Origin: Protea cynaroides
Lineage: Eukaryota > Streptophyta > Magnoliopsida > Proteales > Proteaceae
Direction of reading: 5' to 3'
DNA length: 64,000 nt
Assembly (NCBI GenBank): GCA_028583415.1
Contig: CM053265.1
Coordinates: 30,745,343 to 30,809,342, forward strand
Shown: positions 56,045 through 64,000 of the stretch, piece after piece
How positions within the stretch are numbered: position 1 is the first letter of the stretch
Layout of the letters: each line of letters opens with the position of its first letter
Position numbers and translations under genes: made by a program
The notes under the pieces: model-generated
Told to the model about the DNA's origin: nothing
The model's input: the letters and a program-made list of their open reading frames with translations, nothing else
Databases searched by the model: none

Positions 56045-58854
56045 TGTAAGACCCGAAATCCCCTATTAACCTGGATTACTTTTGTGCCAGGTCTTAACCT
56101 AACGACTGATGGAGCATCCAACACAGACCCGATGGGGGTATATAAACTATAGGTAAGCTTCATTGCTCAAACCTAGTAGGGTAAGGCATCATGGTAGACC
56201 CTAGGTGGTCTCAATGTGCATCCCAAAGCATCTGGGCCTAGTGGCTGACTTAAAGGTCATATTTTGTCCTAATTGAATGCTTTGTTGGATAGTGCACCAC
56301 CCGATTGTTAGCATCCGGTTGAGCTCGGATAAGTGACACTCTCTCTCCCCGATTTGTATTAAAGGAGGACCAGCTCTCTTTATTTATTCTCTCTTGGTCG
56401 AACTTGAGAGTGAGTGGGAGAGTAAAGAAGAAAAACTTGGAACTCAAAGCACCAAGCCCCAGCCTCATTCTCTTTGGAGGTAAGTCATTACCTCTCTACT
56501 CCTTCTTCCTTTGGTGAATGAATCCAAGGACTTTGGGTGGGTGAACACCATTAATGGTCTCCATTAATGGAGGCCACCATTAATGACCTAGAGTTAGGTT
56601 TTGGTCAACCCCTCCATATATGGATCTTAATGGAGCCTTCAATGGCTCCCTTGAGTCACATTAAGTGTGGGAAGATGATTCCCCACCAACAAATGTGAAT
56701 GCCATTAGTAGGGAATCAAATCCCCAAGCTTGGAGACCAAGTTTAGTTCGTAAGTTGGTTTCTGGGTACAAACCAGAGGCACAACTAGAGGCCTGGTTGA
56801 GACCATCCCTCAGAGTGACTTAAACCAAGCCTCCGCCAAGACTAATGCCTTGGCTAATGACTAAGAAACAACCAGAGGCTCCGTTCCAAAGGACTCTCTT
56901 GGAGGCTTGACCCTTCGGTTACATTGCCCTAGTACCTAATGGGTCTGATTGACCTAGACCATTCAATTAGGTTTAATACTAAGCGAAGGTAGTACCAGAT
57001 GATACACCACTTGGCAAAGCCTCCGAATGACCTACTATAACCCCACTGTTATGACAGTGTATATAATCGGATGGTCTGCCAGATGCTTGACCATCTGATT
57101 GTCCCTCTAGTTCTGCTTACTTAGAAATATTCTAAGTGTTAATCGGATGGCATTTTCGAAGGATACACCACCTAGTTATATCCTCTAGTTTAGTCTGTTT
57201 TGACCAGTACACCTAGTAATGATTAGGAAGACTAATCGTTCGGTTCCCAACATGTCTTGGGACTCGTGTATGGACATGTAAGGCTTGTCCATGCTAGTTA
57301 AGAATTATACAACCAACTAATGAACCTTATAGGATTAAATAGGTGTCAAATATGGGCAAGGTTGAAGCTTTCTATCAAGCTTCATAGTACTGCTGCACTT
57401 CTTGTGCAACCAGGTGAAGGGTCTAGTCCATAAACTTAGGGCATCCTTTACATGACTACTTTTGTTTAGTAATATGCTTAGGTTGTGCTTAATGACATGC
57501 TTTTCATTACTGCTATATATGAGCATGCATTGCATTATAACAACTATGAATGTTTATGTGTGATAATTAGGTATGATGGACGTGTGCCATGTTGGAGCAC
57601 AACACATGGACCATGTTATTTATGCTATACCTTAGGGGTCATGGTGATCCATGGGAGTGGTGAGCTGGGGATCTCCATTGGGGCATAGTTTTGTTGTTAA
57701 TAAAGTATATGTACAACCATGTATGATGGTTTGTGTGGCATGTAGGAGCATAGGTACATGGATCATGTTGGATTATAAGTACACTAGGGGGTACAGTGAT
57801 TTATGGGAGTAGTGAGTCAGGGATCCCAGCTGGTAGGAACCATAATGGTTTTGTCGATGGGGGTGGTGATCTGGGGACTTCTGCTGGTGTACAGCCAAAA
57901 TAAAATGAATGTACATAATAGACATTGGTGGTGTCATTCGCTGTTTCCTACGTCTTTTCAGTAGGGGTTAAAATACTGGTATACGCTCATACTTCCAAAG
58001 GTTAGGAGACCCAAGGAAGAGTCAATGACTTATTAGAGCACGGTAGTTGACGTGAGATAGAGTTTATAATGAGAGGTGACGAGCCTAAAGGGATTGTATC
58101 CCTCGATGGGGGTTTGCTAGTAAAAGTTGTTTCATGACCTAGGGTAATGTATTCAACCTCTACCCATGCTTAGTATATGAGAGTTGGAGGCCAACGACCA
58201 TAGGCAGGATCGAAAGTGTTGGGTCAAATCTCAATATGATACCAAGTCATAACTCAAGCCGAGACCTAACTAAAATGAATTACACTACATATCATTGAAT
58301 GTTGCATACTTGTTATACTAGATTTTTCACTGAGCTGGGATAGGAGCTCACACTCGTGTCGACACTTCTTTTTAAATTCTGTTGCAAGTGACTATTCAGT
58401 TGCTAAGTTTATGGAGTCCCCTTTGGCGAGCATGGGCGTTGGTTCTGATGACGTTTACAGAGAGCATGGCAAGGGCTACACCTGCAGCGACTGCATCTAC
58501 GCATGAAGTAACCCTCTCCTTACTCTTTCCTTTCGTTAGTGTACTTATGATTCTTTTTATTGGTAGACGAAGAGGTCTATCAAATCAATGTAACAAATTT
58601 ACTTATTTTGGATTTGGCTATACGCATATTGATATAGTAGTATTTTGTGGAGAACAATGGTTTGTAAATTCATAACTAATACATATTATGAGGTATGATA
58701 ACACTTAGTGCATCTGTTACATATTAATGCTTTTGCTAATGTTATTATTGTTTCTTGATTATTATGGATATTGCATGTGTAGACTGAAGGATTTATTTTG
58801 GTAATCTTAGATGTATTCAGGTTGCCACAAGGGTTAACCTGGATATCACTATCA
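56045..58854 (+). repeat. Plus-strand LTR (solo or fragment), right-hand family
   Basis: Starts TGTAAGACCCG and ends near GGATATCACTATCA. It is homologous throughout to the minus-strand LTR 58873-61763: promoter region (TATTAAAG at 56357), the donor GAG|GTAAGT at 56480, CATTAATGG units (56550-56640), repeats around 57640-57900, and the CTGAGCTGGGATAGGAGCTC segment near 58330. A primer site after it or a polypurine tract before it is not evident, and no clear target duplication was found, so solo LTR or fragment are both possible. Confidence 0.7.
56480..56485 (+). promoter_or_regulatory. Splice donor in plus-strand LTR
   Basis: Reads TTGGAG|GTAAGT, a near-perfect donor, 123 bases after a TATTAAAG box. 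The inverted partner LTR has TTGAG|GTAAGT in the same place. Confidence 0.5.
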
Positions 58855-59524
58855 CAACATATTATGGGGAATTGAGCGTGATATCCGAGTCATCTACGAG
58901 ATAGCTTGAATCTTCTAGAAATTGACAACCAAAGTGAATTACCAAACAAACCCCATAGTCTACACACATAATGTCCACAATATTCAATAATTGATAGTAA
59001 TATTTGCAGCAAAATCAGAGTTACAGCGGAATTATAATATAGAATAGATGCTACTAATGTTAGCAATACATAGTTAGTCTGTTATCTATTACAAACCTTT
59101 CATATTACATACATTCCATCCTAATAACTAGTAAATGCAAATATGTCCCTGTGGATAAACCAAACCATCATCTATCTACAGACAACAAAATCAATAGGCA
59201 AGGCACTAACTTAGGTCCCGTAGATACAATCCCTATAGGTACAGCCCTTGACATGATCTCTCAATGGAACCCTACCAAAAGAAGCACCCTCAACATTATC
59301 AGGATCTATATCTACAGTAACAGAAGAAGTACCTACAATTAAAGCTAAAAGAAATTTTATATCGAGGGATGAGCTCCCATACTAGCTCAGTGAGAAGTCA
59401 GGTATCAATGTAACCCTAATCAATGATTTAATGATGTAGTACAGAAGAAAATAAACAAGGAATTGTAAGTGGCAGTCAATGTGTATGCAGCCATGGCCAA
59501 CCTGTACCCTAGCGAGGATCAGCC

Positions 59525-59680
59525 TTGTACCCCACCACCTGAGTGATTGCCCCGTACGCCACCACTTGAGTGATTGCCCCGTACCATACCACCTAAGCGA
59601 TGGCCCTGTACCCTACCACCTGAGCATATACTCATACCCCACCACCTGAGTACTTTGTATCTCACTACCTGGATAAAGTC
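59525..59680. repeat. 27-base minisatellite in the minus-strand LTR
   Basis: ACCACCTGAGTGATTGCCCC-type units at 59534, 59561, 59588, 59615 and 59641, with a weak sixth at 59664. The inverted partner LTR has no matching array, only longer GGTGAGCTGGGGATC lines at 57655-57890. Confidence 0.85.
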
Positions 59681-61446
59681 CCCTTGCTAAAGCACAAGTC
59701 ATTGGACCACGGTTGATGCATGATGAATGATGCATGAGAATATAATAAATAGGGCTATACCCCAAGGGAGATCCCCATTCCACTCCCATGGACTGACCAT
59801 TCCCCCATTAGGGTGTAGCCAGGCATATGGTGGTGTATAGTGCTCCCACATGCCATGCGATCATATACCCTATCAATACAATCACCTCCATATCAATCAT
59901 CATAGGACATAGCATGTGCATACAGTAAATAAAGTTGTACCCTAGTAGAAATCCCCTACTCCCCATTCCCATGATTTGTCATGTCTCCACTAAGGTATAA
60001 TCAATCCCAACGTGGTTTACGAAGTCACCTGTTACATGAACCATAAATGGGTGGCATCCCAACAGAGATCCATAGATGCCCACTCACATGGATCACCGTG
60101 TCTCCACTAAGATGTTGGTAGACCAACATGGTACATATGCCCATGCTCCATCACATCACACACACCATCATACATGATCATGCACACATAATGATATGAG
60201 ATACAACACCAACATCATGGCCCATATATTGTGTTCCCATGTGCCACACGTCCATCATACAACATCCAATATATATAGTGATTGTTATAATGCAAATGCA
60301 TGGATAGTTATATACAGTTTATTTGATGACATGTTATAAAAGGAAAACAAGAGTCAACATATAACACCACATATGTTCAAACTTTACCGAACCTGACCCC
60401 TCACCTGTAGACACACTAGTAGTTCTATTGAACCTTGAATCTGACGGCTTCGCCCATTACCCATGGTATTTTACCTAATTACTTAGATAAGTTTCATTAG
60501 GATGGTAAACATCTTTTAAACAAGCATAGACAAGTCTTAGAGTTTATGTATGGGTCCCAAGATAAGTTGAGAATCTAAAGGTAGGTCTTTCTAATCATTC
60601 CTAGGCTAATAAGTCAAAAAAGACTAAACCAGAGGATGTTACCGGTGGGTCATTCCTCTAGTATGATAGGCCAGTTAATACTTAGTCATTTCTTAAGTAT
60701 ACTGGACTGGAGGATGAATCGGATGGTCGGTCATCTGGTATACCATCTTCTTCATATCCACTGTTATATAGTGTGGTTCCAGTAGGTCATTCGAAAGCTA
60801 AGTCGAGTGGTCGATCATCCAGCAATACCTCCGCTTGTTATTAAGCCTACGCGGAGGCATGACCAAATAGAGCCATGCACCATACTGGTTGGACTTACTC
60901 GAAGGATTGTACTCCTAGTTGGGTGGCTCCAGTTAGGGTCCTCTGGATAATACTTGGTCTGATATGCCAAGGCGATTGCCTTGGTAGAGGACTGGTTTTG
61001 AGTATACTAGAGCTAGGGCCACTACCAATCCTATGGTTCGTGCCTTTGGTTCCCAGAAGCCAGGCTCAAACTAGAGAAGGTTTTTTTCTTTGGAGGAAGG
61101 TTTTCAACATAGTTTCCTTCACTCTAAGTGGTGGAAACCACCCGTCTACAACTAATGAACATAATGGGAGTCATTTAGGCTCCATTATCAATTCCATTCA
61201 TGGAGGGGAAGATATTTTATGTTTCCTAGGTTAGATTTGGTCTTCATTAATAGAGGCCATTAATGGTGGAATTCTACCGTGGTCTCTAGCATACATTCCT
61301 ACAAGAAGGTAAGAGGAATGAGTAAAGAACACTTACCTCAAGGAGAATCGGTACTTGAGCTTGAGTTACAAGCTTGAGCTTTACTTCTTCTCCCACTCTC
61401 ACTCTCCCATGGTTTGTAAGAGAAAAATAAGGGAGAGTGAGCTCCT

Positions 61447-61454
61447 CTTTTATA
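61447..61454 (-). promoter_or_regulatory. TATA box of the minus-strand right-hand LTR
   Basis: The minus strand reads CCTATAAAAGAGG, a consensus TATA box, with the donor about 118 bases downstream. Confidence 0.62.
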
Positions 61455-61763
61455 GGACCCGTGGAAAGAGAAGGTGTCCTACTCTCATATGATTGGATGG
61501 AGTCAACTGGGTGAATGTTCTTTTCAGTTATGCCTCCAGTTGAGCATAAAATATGTTTAGGCTTAGTTTTATGGGCCCAATTCAGTGGGAATGATTCCTA
61601 GTCTATATGTATCTTTTCTCACATGTTTTACCATCACTATGTTATCCAAAAAGTAAACCCCACATCGTATGGATGGTCAAAAGTCAGGGTGCCAAGTGTT
61701 GGCATAGTATGACCCGATATTAAGGGATCCGAACTAGTAAGGATTCTGGGTGTGGGTCTTATA

Positions 61764-61790
61764 ATACCCCTAATTTATATGGATTTCATC
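61764..61790 (-). other. Polypurine tract and 3' internal end of the right-hand element
   Basis: The minus strand reads AAATTAGGGGTAT against the LTR start. The preceding TTTTAGGGATGAAATCCATA resembles the TTTTGAGGACAAAATTTTTA of the Tekay 3' internal end, which supports a related chromovirus. Confidence 0.65.
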
Positions 61791-61984
61791 CCTAAAATCA
61801 GGGCATAGTTATAAGTTCTTATCTCATCCTTATGGGTACCAACCATGCATCATAACTCACAAGATCAACACATATTAGCTATGGTATTTAGTAGTTAAAG
61901 GAGTTCAAGGCTTACCCAATTCTCAAAAAATTTCTCAAGTCAGCGTGAGGTCTGCACTCACATAAAGTCATAGCACTCCCAATA

Positions 61985-62290
61985 CTTCTGGCAGTCGTGA
62001 GCCTCATGCCCTACTACTTTGCAGGAGAGACACATAACAACTTCGTCAGGTTTTGGCGACGGTGCCTTTTCAGTGGTTCAGGTGCATTGTTGCATAAGGT
62101 ACTTTCGACTACCACACTGATAACATTTTAGAGGACCTACAATAGGTGGCCTTAGGGTCTCAATAATGCTAGGTGGGGGCCCCACCAAAAGTTCCTCATT
62201 CCCAAAATGGGGTACCCTTGGTGCTACTCGTGGTGCTTCTTCTTTTAGGGTTCTCTTTACGTGTTTACCCCTTACCTGGCCTACCGACAC
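61985..62290 (-). pseudogene. Gag C-terminus with two zinc knuckles, right-hand element
   Basis: The frame 62078-62290 is basic and Pro-rich and ends with CYQCGSRKYLMQQC, a knuckle whose His is replaced by Tyr and whose spacing is normal. After a stop and short gap a second knuckle, CLSCKVVGHEAHDC, is intact at 61991-62032. Knuckles bind element RNA. No protease or polymerase follows: only about 220 bases remain before the polypurine tract, so pol is absent here. Frame changes separate the pieces. Confidence 0.7.
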
Positions 62291-62299
62291 TTCATCTTG

Positions 62300-63340
62300 G
62301 GAGCCTTGATGAATTCCCTAACTGCGACACTCGGCTACTATTCATATAACCATGCATCTCTGTTGTTTCTGGAGACTTTGGGTAAGACATCCCAATAAGT
62401 CTGACACTTATGCCAAGACTGACACAGAGGCGGTGCCATCACGCTTAACCCTTGCTAAGGTTTTTATTATCCTTAGTTGGAACTCGCAATGCTTCTTATA
62501 GACCCTTTTTGTGGTCTCCTCTATAACTATTGAAATGTCCCGAGTATCCTGACAAAAGTGGGATGAAGTCATACTTTGGTCTATATTGTTGCCAAGACCT
62601 CTTGCTTTACGAGTTTCGGTGGAGCAGGATTAAGGAGGTGTGCGTGATCCATTACTTAGCACATTCTCAACTCGTTAGTAGAATTTCATTTACAAGATAT
62701 TTGAGGCGAGAACACAATAATAACAATCATGTGATCGTCAATTCAAGTCACAACATGCATTTTCGATATCCCAATAATTTTGGCATATAATTCATTACAT
62801 TCAACATCATGTGATATTCTTAAAAAAAATTTAATTAAGTAATTGTGACAAGGTGTATTAAATACTAATTAGTAGGACGTCCTACAGATTTTGTTCTCCC
62901 ATTATTCTTTCAATACTATACCCAAGTGCAAACAAGGGCATCTTGGCCATGACACATGTGAATTCTCTGTCCTTGCTATTCCATAGCCCTCATACATATC
63001 ATGAGTTTTCGTTGGCTATGTATAATCCCTTTTTTTCGTAACTATGCCATTTGTATACCTCTCATATGCAATAATGAGGCGGTAAATAATCATGTAACCA
63101 TAATCAGCTACCACAATTTAAGCTATGTTCTTCCTTAAGAACCATTTATGTTATTACATATTTTGATAAGTTGCGTGATGAGTTTGCATCAAGGACTTCG
63201 AATACTTGATGGAGGCAACATTCTAATTCTTTGTGTCAAATGGAATCATTTGAGCATATTTAAAGCATTCATAAATGTTATGCTATTCAATTCTTGAAAT
63301 AATTAAAGGGACTCATAGTTTATGGGTTACCTTAGTCGTG
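62300..63340. other. Unassigned sequence within the right-hand gag region
   Basis: About 1 kb between the zinc-knuckle part and the capsid part of gag, longer than expected. No domain, terminal repeats or target duplication could be identified. It may be a decayed gag linker or an old insertion. Confidence 0.35.
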
Positions 63341-63900
63341 GGGCTCCAAATTGCTACTTTCACTAGGACAAATGTTTTGACATTCCGCCCTTATCTCAAG
63401 GAAGCCTCTTCGTGTAGATAAGCCTGCTCGGACCCTTCGAATGGCTCCAAGCAATTCCAGGCTAGTTTCCCCTCGTTGTGGAGCATAGTTAACCAAGAAG
63501 ACTTCATTGAAAATGTCCTAAGCTATGATTCCATGGTGCCATAGAAGAGTGGGCTAAGTTATTCGCCACCATTTATATGGCAAGTCTACTAGTTGTTAGG
63601 TAGCACACATAACCTTCTGTGCATCAGAACAGGGGAGGTTGCCAATAGTTTCCTCCATAGTTTGAATCCAATTACTTATGTGGAAGGAACTTGCACATGA
63701 CCCATTGAATTATTCTAGGTTCAGTTGTTGAATGATCTCCATAGTATTATATGTGCTGTTCGGGCCTAGCCCCATGCCAACTCTTCGATATATTTCTTGC
63801 TGGAAGTATTCCTGATCTCATTGATAACTAGTGGGACCAAATAATTCAATCAGAGTAGTTGTTGAACCATACCACATAGTTCCAACAACAACAAAGGCTG
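63340..63900 (-). pseudogene. Gag capsid core, right-hand element
   Basis: The minus-strand translation reads MEIIQQLNLE, stop, then FNGSCASSFHISNWIQTMEE (about 63648-63710), AQKVMCATQQLVDLPYKWW and further positions of the retrotransposon gag family. Family members show F.G......A..W...ME, then a W pair. Several stops are present. The upstream N-terminus continues toward the window end. Together with the knuckles at 61985-62290 it forms one decayed gag on a minus-strand element. Confidence 0.66.
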
Positions 63901-64000
63901 CAAAAAAGATAGCAGTGATACTACTAGAAAGTACAGTTTTAATATTGCCCATACGCAATCCTTTGTATAGTCGTTGGGGCGGTAGGATACTAAGATGGAA

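Larger units (their letters stand above)
58873..61763 (-). repeat. Minus-strand 3' LTR of a right-hand gag-bearing element
   Basis: On the minus strand it starts TATAAGACCC (from TGTAAGACCC) at 61763 and ends GGATATCACGCTCA at 58873. A G-rich tract just right of it (61764-61772, minus strand AGGGGTAT) is a polypurine tract, so this is the 3' LTR of a minus-strand element. The TATAAAAG promoter is at 61447-61454 and the donor GAG|GTAAGT at 61331-61336. Open frames inside it (such as 60875-61234) have no supporting similarity. Confidence 0.75.

Noticed and set aside
58855..58872. Possible target duplication between the two tail-to-tail LTRs
   Set aside because: No 5-base match was found between this spacer and the flank at 56040-56044 or 61764-61768, so no duplication is claimed.
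60875..61234. Plus-strand frame of 119 codons in the right-hand LTR
   Set aside because: It is antisense to an LTR, has no recognised domain, and I see no sign that the inverted partner LTR preserves it.

Overview
This window is flowering-plant nuclear DNA, made almost wholly of nested Ty3/gypsy LTR retrotransposons. I see no host gene, tRNA, rRNA, CRISPR array or bacterial feature. A plant is indicated by plant-only retroelement lineages (Tat/Ogre, Athila, Tekay-type chromovirus), plant primer-binding sites (tRNA-Arg, tRNA-Asp and initiator-Met types), telobox-like TTTAGGG units and kilobase-sized LTRs. The layers suggest gene-poor, pericentromere-like chromatin. The species cannot be named from this sequence.

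Layout. The base layer is element A, a minus-strand Tat element. Its integrase starts before base 1, the rest of pol and gag run to about 10,650, and its 5' LTR begins at 11,730. That LTR is only about 5.7 kb of real sequence but is stretched to 54,798 by later insertions. Inside A lie: (1) a Tekay-family deletion derivative at 1529-5467 that splits the archaic RNase H (target duplication TAAGT), itself holding a solo LTR at 2688-4154; (2) a Tekay-family solo LTR at 12449-14720 (GTCCA); (3) element C at 14736-37998, a Tat-derived element without gag-pol, with LTRs of about 4.6 kb (CCTAC/CCTAT); (4) an Athila element at 17789-26932 inside C's left LTR (CACCG); (5) a full-length Tekay-type chromovirus at 39901-51699 (GAATC). 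Right of A are an older plus-strand LTR end with its primer site (54799-56044), then two related LTRs facing each other tail to tail (56045-58854 plus, 58873-61763 minus). The second is the 3' LTR of a gag-bearing element with no visible pol, running off the window.

Most interesting points. The full-length Tekay element carries an extra gene on the opposite strand, between its primer-binding site and gag (47847-49124), resembling the plant-transposon protein family often annotated in such elements. Five related LTRs each have a TATA-like box followed 115-170 bases later by a splice donor. In the full element this donor, paired with a good acceptor 27 bases before the gag start, would remove the primer site and the whole antisense gene. 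The Tekay-family LTRs also hold two clusters of a GGTCGA-type inverted unit whose flanking letters change together from copy to copy. The Tat LTRs hold a recurring hairpin module with a fixed outer arm and a varying but paired inner arm. All gag-pol reading frames are broken, so these copies look immobile unless helped in trans.
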